A stretch of DNA of 33,268 bases from Desulfobacteraceae bacterium UBA2771 (GCA_002352605.1 DEIP01000057.1:1-33268); one strand, 5' to 3'; positions 7,819 through 16,475 are shown, counted from the stretch's first letter. Notes: generated from the sequence alone by a model not told the origin. A program made the numbers and translations.

Positions 7819-8469
7819 GTGATTATCCGTCAAATGGCCCTGGGCCCCATTCAGGCAAACTGTTTTATCCTGGGATGCGAAGAGACACGCCAGGCCGTGA
7901 TTATCGATCCCGGGGACGATACCGACCGAATCCTTACCACCTTGGCCGGAGACCGGTTGACCGTCGTTCATATCATCAACACCCACGGCCACTTTGACCA
8001 CGTGGGCGCCAACAAGTCGCTCAAAGAAGTGACCGGCGCCGATATTATCATCCACCGCGCCGATGCCCCCATGCTTGCCCAGCTATCGACCACGGCGGCA
8101 GCCTGGGGACTGGCTACGGAGAATTCGCCCCCGGCGGATCGGCTGCTGGATGACGGGGATACCATCACCTTCGGCACCCACACCCTGACGGTGCTTCACA
8201 CCCCCGGGCACACCCCCGGCGGCATCTGCCTGTACGGCGAATACGTCGAAGCGGGTGCCCAAAAAAAAGTGGTCTTCGTGGGAGACACCCTGTTTGCCGG
8301 CTCCATCGGCAGAACCGATTTTCCCGGCGGCAATTTCGACACCCTGATCAGCAGTATCCGGACCAAGCTTTTTGCCCTTGATGACGGGGTCAAGGTCTTT
8401 CCAGGGCACATGGGCAACACCACCATCGGTATTGAAAAGAGGACCAACCCGTTCTGCGGCATGGGGTAA
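7819..8469 (+). CDS. Metallo-beta-lactamase-fold hydrolase (glyoxalase II-like, YcbL type)
   Basis: This is a 216-residue binuclear-metal hydrolase. The core motif THGHFDH (residues about 55-61, HxHxDH) is present. Further metal ligands follow in HTPGHTPGG, VGDTLFAGSIGRTD and FPGHMGNTTIG. The layout matches small glyoxalase II/YcbL-type thioester hydrolases, but substrate cannot be read from sequence; S-lactoylglutathione is only one option and sulfate reducers may lack glutathione. A GTG start at 7819 is supported by AGGAGG 6 nt upstream. It ends 2 bp before ispG, so the two are likely co-transcribed. Confidence 0.88.
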   Translation: MIIRQMALGPIQANCFILGCEETRQAVIIDPGDDTDRILTTLAGDRLTVVHIINTHGHFDHVGANKSLKEVTGADIIIHRADAPMLAQLSTTAAAWGLATENSPPADRLLDDGDTITFGTHTLTVLHTPGHTPGGICLYGEYVEAGAQKKVVFVGDTLFAGSIGRTDFPGGNFDTLISSIRTKLFALDDGVKVFPGHMGNTTIGIEKRTNPFCGMG

Positions 8470-8471
8470 AT

Positions 8472-9554
8472 ATGTCCCTATCCAGAAAACGAAAGAAGAC
8501 CCGCCGGATCATGGTGGGCGGCGTTGCCGTGGGTGGCGAGGCATCCATCAGCGTCCAGTCCATGACCAATACGAAAACCGATGACGTCACGGCTACGGTA
8601 GCTCAGATTGCACAACTGGCGCAAGCCGGCTGTGAAATCGTCCGTGTGGCGGTTCCGGACCAATCGGCCGCGAATGCTATCCCCCGGATTAAAAAACAGA
8701 TTGCCATTCCCCTGGTTGCGGACATCCATTTCGATTACCGCCTGGCCATCGCATCGGCCAGGGGGGGCGCGGACGGATTGCGGTTCAATCCCGGCAACAT
8801 CGGCAGCCGAAAGCAGATCAAGGCCCTGGTCGATTGCGCCCGGGATTTTCAAGTTCCCATTCGCATCGGCGTCAACGCCGGCTCCCTGGAAAAGGATATT
8901 CTGGAAAGGTACCAGGGGGCCACCGCGGCGGGCATGGTGGAAAGCGCCATGCGCCATGTGGCCCTGCTGCAGGATCTGGATTTTCACGAAATCAAAATTT
9001 CCATCAAGGCCTCCGACGTGCCCCGCACCCTTGCGGCCTACCGGTTGCTGTCGCAACAGACCGATCTGCCCCTTCACGTGGGAGTGACCGAAGCCGGCGG
9101 CCTGTACGCGGGTATCGTTAAATCGGCTCTGGGAATCGGTACCCTGCTGGCCGAAGGGATCGGGGACACCCTGCGGGTTTCGCTCACCCGTGACCCGGTG
9201 GAGGAGATTCGGGTGGGTTATGAGATTCTGCGGGCCTTGGACATTCGCCACCGGGGCCCGGAAATCATTTCGTGTCCCACCTGCGGACGCTGCGACATCC
9301 CCTTGTTCGACATCGCGGACAGGGTGGAGAAAGCCCTGATGACCCGCACCACCCCGGTAAAACTGGCCATCATGGGATGCGTGGTCAATGGGCCCGGAGA
9401 AGCCCGGGAAGCGGATATCGGCGTGGCCGGTGGCAGTGGGGTCGGCATCCTGTTCAAAAAAGGCAAGGTGGTTAAAAAATTTCCCGAAGACCGGCTGGTG
9501 GAGGTGGTATTACAAGCCGTCGACGAGTTTGAACGGCAAACCGAATCGCATTGA
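8472..9554 (+). CDS. ispG: 4-hydroxy-3-methylbut-2-enyl diphosphate synthase (flavodoxin/ferredoxin)
   Basis: IspG carries out the penultimate step of the MEP isoprenoid pathway, converting MEcPP to HMBPP with a [4Fe-4S] cluster. The N-terminal TIM barrel includes SVQSMTNTKTDDVTAT and LVADIHFDYRLA. The C-terminal cluster domain has CPTCGRCD (Cys about 268 and 271) and GCVVNGPGEA (third Cys about 303 plus the glutamate ligand), so all cluster residues are present. Length of 360 aa matches the compact bacterial form without the plant-type insertion. It starts 2 bp after the MBL gene. Confidence 0.97.
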   Translation: MSLSRKRKKTRRIMVGGVAVGGEASISVQSMTNTKTDDVTATVAQIAQLAQAGCEIVRVAVPDQSAANAIPRIKKQIAIPLVADIHFDYRLAIASARGGADGLRFNPGNIGSRKQIKALVDCARDFQVPIRIGVNAGSLEKDILERYQGATAAGMVESAMRHVALLQDLDFHEIKISIKASDVPRTLAAYRLLSQQTDLPLHVGVTEAGGLYAGIVKSALGIGTLLAEGIGDTLRVSLTRDPVEEIRVGYEILRALDIRHRGPEIISCPTCGRCDIPLFDIADRVEKALMTRTTPVKLAIMGCVVNGPGEAREADIGVAGGSGVGILFKKGKVVKKFPEDRLVEVVLQAVDEFERQTESH

Positions 9555-9635
9555 TCCAACCAACGATCCTGTTTTCGACGTTTCGGTTCGGTACGATGCG
9601 GCGGGCGATCATTTCAAAACAGTTAGGACAAACAC

Positions 9636-11156
9636 ATGGGTAAACAGCCGAAAAATGCAATTTCACCTTCCCGGACAGAGGATTATCCGGAATGGTATCA
9701 ACAGGTCATCAAGGCATCGGACATGGCCGAACGCGCCCCGGTGCGCGGTTGCATGGTCATCAAACCCTGGGGGTACGCCCTGTGGGAAAACATCGTGGCC
9801 GGAATGGACCGGTTGTTCAAAGCAACCGGCGTGAAAAACGCTTATTTTCCGCTCTTTATCCCCATCCACTTCTTGGAAAAAGAGGCCGAGCATGTGGAGG
9901 GATTTGCCAAAGAATGTGCCGTGGTTACCCATCACCGGCTGGAGCAGGGGCCCGGCGGCAGGCTGGTTCCCGGCGGTCCCCTCGCCGATCCCCTGGTGGT
10001 TCGTCCTACCTCGGAAACCATCATCGGTGACTCTTTTTCCAAATGGATCAGCAGTTACCGTGACCTGCCCCTGCTCATCAACCAATGGGCCAACGTGGTA
10101 CGATGGGAGATGCGCACCCGGATCTTCCTGCGTACCAGCGAATTTTTGTGGCAGGAAGGGCACACCGCTCATGCTACGGACACGGAGGCCATCGAACGCA
10201 CGCAAATGATGCTTAAGATATACACCCGCATGGTTCAGGACGATTTGGCCATCCCGGTTATCGAAGGCCACAAGACGGCGGCAGAACGCTTCCCCGGCGC
10301 CGTGGACACCCTGTGCATTGAAGCCATGATGCAGGACCGCAAGGCTCTGCAGGCGGGAACCTCCCACTTTTTGGGGCAGAACTTCGCCAGGGCCTCCAAT
10401 ATCAACTTCCAAACCGAAAACGAAACCGAAGACTTTGCCTGGACCACCTCCTGGGGAACCTCCACGCGCTTGATCGGCGGCCTGATCATGACCCATGGCG
10501 ATGACGACGGGGTCATCATGCCGCCCCGGGTAGCACCGGCGCACGTGGTGCTGTTGCCCATTTTCAGAAAGCCCGACGACAGGCAAAAAATAATGGATTA
10601 CGTCAATGGACTGGCCGCGACCCTAAGGGATATGGTCTATGCCGGTCGGAATCTGGTGGTGGAAATCGACGACCGGAATATTGGTGGGGCCCGGGGGTGG
10701 GACTGGATTAAAAAGGGGATTCCCGTCCGGGTGGAGATCGGACCGCGGGATATGGCCGACGATTCCGTTTTCGTCGGCCGGCGCGATCAATCCCACCGGG
10801 ATAAAACCGCCATCAAGCGAGAGGCTTTCATCGCCCAACTGCCCGACATGCTGGACGACATCCAAAACCAATTGTTCCAGCGGGCCAGCCGCTTCAGGGA
10901 TGAACACACCCGCCATGTGGACGACCGCAAGGATTTCTACGACTGGTTTACGCCGACGCACCAGGAAAAGCCCGAGATCCACGGCGGTTTTGCCGTGTCC
11001 CACTGGTGCGGGGATCAAGCCTGCGAATCCCGGATCAAAGCGGACCTCAACGTCACCATCCGCTGCATCCCCTTGGATGCGGACAAGGAGACGGGGGCAT
11101 GTATCTGCTGCGGCAAACCCAGTGACAAGCGCGTGGTCTTCGCCAAGGCGTATTAA
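9636..11156 (+). CDS. proS: Prolyl-tRNA synthetase, archaeal/eukaryote-like (type 3)
   Basis: The enzyme charges tRNA-Pro. The start (RTEDYPEWYQQVIKASDMAERAPVRGCMVIKPWGYALWENI) and the class II core (VRPTSETII, RWEMRTRIFLRTSEFLWQEGHTAH) are those of the shorter ProRS family found in archaea, eukaryotes and some bacteria, without the editing insertion of the E. coli type. The extra C-terminal domain ends with paired cysteines (WCGDQAC, CICCG) and a terminal tyrosine (VVFAKAY), typical of this family. Length is 506 aa. SD AGGA lies 8 nt before the ATG. Its stop overlaps the next gene's start by one base. Confidence 0.96.
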   Translation: MGKQPKNAISPSRTEDYPEWYQQVIKASDMAERAPVRGCMVIKPWGYALWENIVAGMDRLFKATGVKNAYFPLFIPIHFLEKEAEHVEGFAKECAVVTHHRLEQGPGGRLVPGGPLADPLVVRPTSETIIGDSFSKWISSYRDLPLLINQWANVVRWEMRTRIFLRTSEFLWQEGHTAHATDTEAIERTQMMLKIYTRMVQDDLAIPVIEGHKTAAERFPGAVDTLCIEAMMQDRKALQAGTSHFLGQNFARASNINFQTENETEDFAWTTSWGTSTRLIGGLIMTHGDDDGVIMPPRVAPAHVVLLPIFRKPDDRQKIMDYVNGLAATLRDMVYAGRNLVVEIDDRNIGGARGWDWIKKGIPVRVEIGPRDMADDSVFVGRRDQSHRDKTAIKREAFIAQLPDMLDDIQNQLFQRASRFRDEHTRHVDDRKDFYDWFTPTHQEKPEIHGGFAVSHWCGDQACESRIKADLNVTIRCIPLDADKETGACICCGKPSDKRVVFAKAY

Positions 11157-13297
11157 TGATTCGAATCACCGACATCCTGGATAAGGTCACGGAAAACCAC
11201 CCCGATGCGGACGTGGACATCATCGACCGGGCCTACATCTTTTCAGCCCGCGTCCATGATGGTCAGATGCGCCTTTCCGGCGAGCCCTATCTCTCCCACC
11301 CGCTGGAAGTCTCCGGCATTTTGGCGGAGATGAAACTGGATTCGGTTAGCATTGCCGCCGGCCTGCTCCACGACGTCATTGAGGACACCCATGCCACGGA
11401 AGCCGAAATCGGCGAAATGTTCGGCCATGACGTCCTGCATATCGTCTCCGGTGTCACCAAGCTGAGCAAGCTGCCCTTCAACAGCGCCCAGGCCAGGGAG
11501 GCGGAGAGCATCCGCAAGATGCTGCTGGCCATGGCCGACGACATCCGGGTCATCCTGATCAAGCTGGCCGACCGCCTGCACAATATGCGTACCCTCCAAT
11601 TTCACAAAACTGACGCCAAAAAAAAAAAAATCGCCCGGGAGACCCTGGACATCTACGCCCCCATCGCCGCCAGGTTGGGCATCTACTGGATCAAGAATGA
11701 GCTGGAAAACCGATCCTTTCAGTTCCTGAATCCCGAGGCCTACGAAGATATCCGCAATCGTGTGGACAAGGATAAGGAAGACCGGGAAAATTATGTGGAG
11801 ACGGTCAAGCGTTACATCCAGAAAAAGCTGGACGAAAGCAACCTGAAGGCCGAGGTCAGCGGGCGCTACAAGCATTTTTTCAGCATCCACCAGAAGATGT
11901 TGAGCCAGAGCCTGCCCTTCGACGAAGTCTACGACATCATTGCCTTCAGGATCATCCTGGATACCATTTCCCAATGCTACGAAGCCTTAGGGCTCACGCA
12001 CAGCCTGTGGCGGCCCATTGCCAAGAAGTTCAAGGATTACATCGGCATGCCCAAGCCGAACATGTACCGGAGCCTGCACACCACCGTCATCGGCCCCTTT
12101 GGCGAACGCATCGAAATTCAGATCCGCACCCGGGAGATGGACCGCGTGGCCAAATCCGGCATCGCCGCCCATTGGAGCTACAAAGAGGGCAGGGTCATCG
12201 ACGATGATGCCTCCAAAACCTTTGCCTGGGTGCAGAATCTGATTGAAAATCAAGAGGCCTTCAGAGACCCCAATGAATTTCTGGAGAATGTGCGCATCGA
12301 CCTTTTTCCCGACGAGATCTATGTGTTCACCCCCCAGGGGCAGATCAAATCTCTGCCAAAAGGCGCCACACCGGTGGATTTTGCCTATTTGATCCACACG
12401 GAGGTGGGTGCGCAGTGTGTCGGAGCCAAGGTTAACGGCCGGATGGTTCCCCTGAAATACGTGCTTCAGACCGGAGAGATCGTTGAGGTGATCACCGGCA
12501 AGGGACACCACCCGTCAAAGGACTGGCTCAATTTCGTCAAAACGGTCAAGGCGCGCTCCCGCATCCGGCAGTGGATCAAGATCCAGGAAAAAGAACGCAG
12601 CATCACGCTGGGCCGGGAGATGTGCGAGAAGGCCTTCCGCAAGCATCGGATGAACTTCAATGCTCTGATCAAGAGCGAAGAGATGAACAAGGTCGTGGAA
12701 AGTTACGGCTTCAAGCAGGCCGAAGACCTGATCGCCAGTATCGGGTATGGCAAGATCACCCCGCTTCAGATCATCCGCAAGATCACCCCCAAGGAATCGG
12801 TGGACGACACCGAGTCATTTTTCAACAAGATCGTCGCCAAAGACAGGAAAAAAAAGGAAAAAGGTGGGGTGGTGGTCAAGGGGGTGGACGACATCCTGGT
12901 CCGTTTCGGCAAATGCTGTCGTCCGGTGCCCGGCGATCCCATCACCGGATACATCACCCGGGGGTACGGGGTGACCATCCACCGCACCACCTGCGTCAAT
13001 GCCATGAAATTAAATCCGGAACGTCAGATCGAGGTGGAGTGGAACCGGGAGACGACCGAATCCTACCCTGTCAAGATCATGGTGCGCTCCCTCGACCGGG
13101 TAGGATTGTTGGCGGATGTGGCGTCCAATATCACCAAAAGCGGCGCCAACATATTGAGTGCCAATACAAAAACCAAGGATAACCAGTCCGTGGATAGCTA
13201 TTTTACGCTGTCCGTGCAGGGCAGGGAACATCTGAGCCGTGTGGTGGATGCGTTAAAGAAGGTCAAGCAGGTGCTGGAAGTCAAACGGCTGGGATAG
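11156..13297 (+). CDS. rel: Bifunctional (p)ppGpp synthetase/hydrolase (Rsh, RelA/SpoT family)
   Basis: This is the long-form stringent-response enzyme (713 aa). The HD hydrolase domain (about 20-150) retains the catalytic LLHDVIEDT and LADRLHNMRT motifs. The synthetase domain (about 190-330) retains RYKHFFSIHQKM, YDIIAFRIILD, FKDYIGMPKPNMYRSLHTT and EIQIRT, so both activities look intact. A TGS domain (IYVFTPQGQIKSLPKGATPVDFAY, about 385-445), a conserved-cysteine region (FGKCCRPVPGD) and a C-terminal ACT domain (about 640-713) follow. The ATG overlaps the proS stop (TAATG), with AAGG 8 nt upstream inside proS, so expression is coupled to the synthetase. Odd feature: thirteen consecutive A residues encode four lysines between the hydrolase and synthetase halves. 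Confidence 0.96.
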   Translation: MIRITDILDKVTENHPDADVDIIDRAYIFSARVHDGQMRLSGEPYLSHPLEVSGILAEMKLDSVSIAAGLLHDVIEDTHATEAEIGEMFGHDVLHIVSGVTKLSKLPFNSAQAREAESIRKMLLAMADDIRVILIKLADRLHNMRTLQFHKTDAKKKKIARETLDIYAPIAARLGIYWIKNELENRSFQFLNPEAYEDIRNRVDKDKEDRENYVETVKRYIQKKLDESNLKAEVSGRYKHFFSIHQKMLSQSLPFDEVYDIIAFRIILDTISQCYEALGLTHSLWRPIAKKFKDYIGMPKPNMYRSLHTTVIGPFGERIEIQIRTREMDRVAKSGIAAHWSYKEGRVIDDDASKTFAWVQNLIENQEAFRDPNEFLENVRIDLFPDEIYVFTPQGQIKSLPKGATPVDFAYLIHTEVGAQCVGAKVNGRMVPLKYVLQTGEIVEVITGKGHHPSKDWLNFVKTVKARSRIRQWIKIQEKERSITLGREMCEKAFRKHRMNFNALIKSEEMNKVVESYGFKQAEDLIASIGYGKITPLQIIRKITPKESVDDTESFFNKIVAKDRKKKEKGGVVVKGVDDILVRFGKCCRPVPGDPITGYITRGYGVTIHRTTCVNAMKLNPERQIEVEWNRETTESYPVKIMVRSLDRVGLLADVASNITKSGANILSANTKTKDNQSVDSYFTLSVQGREHLSRVVDALKKVKQVLEVKRLG
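11618..11630 (+). repeat. A13 homopolymer within the rel coding sequence
   Basis: Thirteen consecutive adenines encode Lys155-Lys158 plus the first base of an isoleucine codon. The tract lies after the HD domain and before the synthetase domain. By my hand translation, one extra A reads into TGA about 23 codons on, and one missing A reads into TGA about 35 codons on. The run is the longest homopolymer noticed in the window. Confidence 0.95.
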
Positions 13298-13321
13298 GTC
13301 AATCTATTTTTTCCGCGGCCC

Positions 13322-13513
13322 TTAGGCTGCTTTGACCACATTGCCCGACTTGATGCACTGCGTGCAAACCACCATCTTTTTCACCTGCCCCTTGTAGAGC
13401 GCCCGAACGCTCTGCAAATTTGGATTGAACCGGCGCTTGGTGATGTTATGGGCGTGGCTGATGTTGCTTCCCACCATGGGCTTCTTGCCGCATATTTGGC
13501 ACATTTTCGACAT
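13322..13513 (-). CDS. rpmB: 50S ribosomal protein L28, four-cysteine (zinc ribbon) form
   Basis: L28 is a small protein of the large ribosomal subunit. The 63-residue product has the N-terminal CQICGKKP and the GSNISHAHNITKRRFNPNLQ core, with a C-terminal VCTQC pair. The two CxxC motifs indicate the zinc-binding paralogue (C+ form) rather than the cysteine-free C- form that some bacteria induce during zinc starvation. GGAG lies about 10 nt before the ATG. It converges on rel with a 24-bp gap. The 212 bp upstream, to the bamD end, is AT-rich and presumably holds its promoter, but no confident -35/-10 pair was found. Confidence 0.96.
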   Translation of the reverse strand: MSKMCQICGKKPMVGSNISHAHNITKRRFNPNLQSVRALYKGQVKKMVVCTQCIKSGNVVKAA

Positions 13514-13725
13514 GATTGGCGGTCTCCGTTTACTTCGTTTGGGTTAATCACGGACCCTTCGGCCCAAATAGGCTTCAAACCCGAATTTGCTACATTATCT
13601 CTTTGCATTTGTAAAGCATTTTTGTTTCCCCAGGGTAATCCCATTTGGATTGCCCCTTTGCCTTGTTCCCACGCGGTAACCTGAAAACGGCGTCTGCAGC
13701 CGATAACCAACCGATGTGATGATAA

Positions 13726-14403
13726 TTATTGTTCCGAAGGAATTTCCGGCGGCATCAAGCGGGACTGAATCCAGGCCTCACAGTTGGCCAAGTAGGTCAA
13801 CGCCTCATAATGGTATCCCACATCGGGATACTTTTCGACCACGGCCATGAACCGTGCCTTGGCCGCCTCGTAGTGTTTATTCTTGTAGTAAAACACCCCC
13901 ACGTACAACTCATGGCCGGAAATGCTCCGGTAGCCGGCCACCATGTCGCTCTTGGCCATGGGGGCATAAGCATCGTCCGGATATTGATGAATCAAGCGCT
14001 GGTATGTTTCCAGGGCCTTGGCGGCATTGGACTGGTCCCTGTCGATGGTATCAATCTGGTTGAAGTAGGAACGGCCGATACGATAAATCACGTAGGGAAC
14101 GGCCTCGTTACGGGGGTGGAGCTGCTCGAACTCCTCGTAGGCAAAGATCGCATCGGCATAGGATCCCAGGTTGAAATAGGCATCGGCAATCTTCAGCTCC
14201 GCCAGAATCGCATAGCGGGAAAACGGATACCAATCGCGCAGTTTTTCGAAGGATGCAATGGCCTTGGTGTAGCTGCCATCCTCAAAATAATCAACGCCGT
14301 CTTGAACCAACTCCTTGGCGGACTTTTCCTCCTTGGACGCGAACCACGCGCATCCGGAACAAATCAGCAGTACACTCACACAGATAAGCAGCACCCGTTT
14401 CAT
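13726..14403 (-). CDS. bamD: Outer membrane protein assembly lipoprotein BamD (YfiO/ComL)
   Basis: BamD is an essential lipoprotein of the BAM complex, anchored to the inner leaflet of the outer membrane. The N-terminus MKRVLLICVSVLLICSGC is a lipoprotein signal, with Cys18 as the likely lipidated residue; the -3 position is an unusual cysteine in place of a leucine. TPR-like helical repeats follow: YFEDGSYTKAIASFEKL, AYFNLGSYADAIFAYEEF, ALETYQRLIHQYP, YYKNKHYEAAKARFMAVVEKYP. Length is 225 aa, typical. ATG at 14403 is chosen because GAGGTG lies 9 nt upstream; an in-frame GTG at 14415 overlaps that SD. It follows trxA on the same strand, separated by 114 bp containing a strong hairpin. Confidence 0.93.
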   Translation of the reverse strand: MKRVLLICVSVLLICSGCAWFASKEEKSAKELVQDGVDYFEDGSYTKAIASFEKLRDWYPFSRYAILAELKIADAYFNLGSYADAIFAYEEFEQLHPRNEAVPYVIYRIGRSYFNQIDTIDRDQSNAAKALETYQRLIHQYPDDAYAPMAKSDMVAGYRSISGHELYVGVFYYKNKHYEAAKARFMAVVEKYPDVGYHYEALTYLANCEAWIQSRLMPPEIPSEQ

Positions 14404-14452
14404 GGTCGGCGACACCTCGCAACCGAGAGAAAACCCGTTGGTACAACCACAA

Positions 14453-14483
14453 CCGGCGGTGTCCCATCCCGGGGCACCGCCGG
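14453..14483 (-). other. Strong GC-rich hairpin between trxA and bamD
   Basis: A perfect 9-bp inverted repeat, CCGGCGGTG (14453-14461) and CACCGCCGG (14475-14483), encloses 13 nt in which CCC and GGG can pair further, giving a near-continuous stem of about 13 bp. On the minus-strand transcript it lies between the trxA stop and the bamD start. No U-run follows on either strand, so it is not a classical intrinsic terminator. A mRNA-stability or processing element is a reasonable guess. A small palindrome (CCGAT-C-ATCGG, 14484-14494) adjoins it. Confidence 0.75.
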
Positions 14484-14517
14484 CCGATCATCGGACGGAA
14501 ACGGCAATGAGATCACA

Positions 14518-14847
14518 TCAGGACAGAACCTTATTCAGGGCCTCCTCCAGCTTGGCCTTGGCCACGATGCCGGTAATCTGCTCCGCCACTTCACCGTTTT
14601 TGAAGAAGATCAGGGTAGGAATGGCCTTGATACCGAATTTTCCCGGTGTTATCGGATTGTCGTCCACATTGCATTTGGTAAATTTTACTTTATCGCCGAA
14701 GGTGTCGGCCAATTCGTCAAGCATGGGACCGATGGCTTTGCAGGGCCCGCACCAGGGCGCCCAGAAATCAACCACGGCGGGTTTATCACTCTTTATTACC
14801 TCGGCATCAAAGCTGCTGTCTTCTATTTCCATGATAGCTTTTGCCAT
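14518..14847 (-). CDS. trxA: Thioredoxin
   Basis: A 109-residue classical thioredoxin, a cytosolic dithiol reductant for ribonucleotide reductase and other proteins. The active site is WCGPC (Cys33/Cys36) preceded by VVDFWAP. The cis-proline segment IKAIPTLIFFKNGE and the C-terminal helix are in place. An AAAGGAT SD sits about 9 nt before the ATG and a very good promoter lies 48-76 bp upstream. bamD follows downstream on the same strand, possibly co-transcribed through the hairpin. No thioredoxin reductase gene is adjacent. Confidence 0.95.
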   Translation of the reverse strand: MAKAIMEIEDSSFDAEVIKSDKPAVVDFWAPWCGPCKAIGPMLDELADTFGDKVKFTKCNVDDNPITPGKFGIKAIPTLIFFKNGEVAEQITGIVAKAKLEEALNKVLS

Positions 14848-14894
14848 GACGGGATATCCTTTCGATAAGTGTTGGGGAATCTGAAATTCAAACC

Positions 14895-14923
14895 AACATA
14901 ATGATAAGGCCCTTGATTGTCAA
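14895..14923 (-). promoter_or_regulatory. Sigma-70-type promoter for trxA
   Basis: On the minus strand a perfect TTGACA (14923-14918) is followed after exactly 17 nt by TATGTT (14900-14895, 4 of 6). Transcription would begin near 14888, about 40 nt before the trxA ATG at 14847. The location in the gap between the EAL-HDOD gene and trxA indicates that trxA has its own promoter. Confidence 0.65.
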
Positions 14924-15020
14924 CCATGCCCGTGTGTTGGCAGGCAACGTCGACCCGGTCGTGTGCGCACCGACGGGCATCGCCGCATAGGGCAGGCATT
15001 TTAGGGGGAAACAACCTTTT

Positions 15021-16241
15021 TCAGGCTGCTCCGGCGGTGGTGGTGTCGCTCCATTGGCAGGCTTGCAGATATAGCGCCGGGAGGGTTTTGGCATCCAGCG
15101 TCAGTGCCTGGGACAAGCGGGACACCCGGTCCCACTCGGCGGTCTCATATGACCGTACCAGCTCTATGAATCCGGCAAGGCGGCCCTTGGCGTCAATCAG
15201 GGCCCGCTTGATCTGACCGGAGAGGGGCAGTTCACCCAATATCTTGTCCATGGGCCGGCCGATAACGGCATCGATGAGGGAGAACAACCCCAGGGTGAAC
15301 ATTTCCGACGGGGAGATTCGCTCATTGGCACCGGCGCCCAGAAGTTCACAGAACTTACCCCGAATGCAGGCCGCCCGGATCAGTTCTTCAGGCTTTCCTT
15401 CCGCCAGCCGGGACATGGCGATCAGGGAAACAAAGCGGCGGATCTCCTTTTCGCCCAGAAAGGTCAGGGCCTGCTTCACGGAAGCAACTTTGCTGACACG
15501 GGCAAAAAACGCGGAGTTGAGATACTTGAACAATTTATAGGAGATGCCCATGTCTCGGGAAATCAGCTTTTCCAATTCGTCACAACTGAAGGTATCGCCG
15601 TTGATCTGGGCCATAATCATCATCAGGTTGAGCTGGGAGCCTTGGATTTCACGCCCCTGAAGGATCTCCGGCTTGCAGAAAAAATAGCCCTGGAACAGTT
15701 CAAAGCCCATTTTCTGGGCTGCTTCAAATTCATCCTGGGTCTCCACCTTCTCGGCCAGCAGGCATAGATTGTTTCGAGAGAGCCGCTTCAGGTATGCACG
15801 GATCGCCTTTTTCGGTGTAAGACGAAAATCGAACTTGATGATATTCGCCAAGGCGATGAGCGGATCCAGCTCCGGCATATACACGAAATCATCCAGGGCG
15901 ATGGTATAGCCGTCGGCAGCCATTTGGGCGCAGGCGGCAATCAGCACGGGACCCGGCTTCACGTCTTCGAGGATTTCGATAACCACGGTTGCTTTGGGCA
16001 GCAGCAGGGGAACTTTCTTTTCCAAGAGGTTCTGGGTGAAATTGATAAACAATTTTCTTCCCCCGGCCAGCGTGTCCATACCTATGGTGAAAAAGGTGTT
16101 GGTCAGCAGGGCGGTGGTGGCCGTATCCCCTTCGACATCAGGCATATGGTTGGCCGCACCGTCACGAAACAACAGTTCGTAGGCGTAGAGGTTCTTGTTC
16201 TTGTCGAATATGGGCTGCCGAGCGACGTAAACATCTTCCAT
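15021..16241 (-). CDS. EAL-HDOD signalling protein (YuxH/CdgJ type), probably without c-di-GMP hydrolysis
   Basis: A 406-residue two-domain protein with no membrane segment. The N-terminal half (about 1-195) is an EAL-fold domain in which the signature reads YELLFRDG instead of EALxR, and the DDFGTG loop reads LDDFVYMP; VVIEIL, AEKVET and QGYFF remain. The C-terminal half (about 200-400) is an HDOD domain (KYLNSAFFARVSKVASVKQALTFLGEKEIRRFVSL), a hydrolase-related fold without HD catalytic residues. Proteins of this architecture are linked to motility and c-di-GMP signalling in other bacteria. The ATG at 16241 (MEDVYVARQPIF) is chosen because family homology begins there, although the frame runs open to 16418. 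The SD is weak. It is divergent from purN. Confidence 0.88.
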   Translation of the reverse strand: MEDVYVARQPIFDKNKNLYAYELLFRDGAANHMPDVEGDTATTALLTNTFFTIGMDTLAGGRKLFINFTQNLLEKKVPLLLPKATVVIEILEDVKPGPVLIAACAQMAADGYTIALDDFVYMPELDPLIALANIIKFDFRLTPKKAIRAYLKRLSRNNLCLLAEKVETQDEFEAAQKMGFELFQGYFFCKPEILQGREIQGSQLNLMMIMAQINGDTFSCDELEKLISRDMGISYKLFKYLNSAFFARVSKVASVKQALTFLGEKEIRRFVSLIAMSRLAEGKPEELIRAACIRGKFCELLGAGANERISPSEMFTLGLFSLIDAVIGRPMDKILGELPLSGQIKRALIDAKGRLAGFIELVRSYETAEWDRVSRLSQALTLDAKTLPALYLQACQWSDTTTAGAA

Positions 16242-16475
16242 ATGGGTTCTTTTCCGCGTTGTCGGCGTGAGTTTGGGTGTGAAAGGCCATTGTCCATCGG
16301 TTCGTGAGGGGCGCTGACCGTATCCCGTATCTTTCATTATCGAACCCGGGGGCCATAACTTTAGCAATCGAAACGCCATCTGAAAATTGACACGGAGCGG
16401 CCATCTCTGGTACCTCATTTTTCAAACCGGCGACAGGCCCGATTCCAACCAACTCGAGGAAAAAAGGAGCAGGAA

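Noticed and set aside
13290..13312. ATAG/CTAT repeat and a run of six Ts after rel, as a possible terminator.
   Set aside because: Only four Watson-Crick pairs form; the rest would be G-U, too weak to call.
13729..14868. Long plus-strand open frame (379 codons) across bamD and trxA.
   Set aside because: It is antisense to two clear genes and spans the hairpin region between them; no SD or domain was seen.
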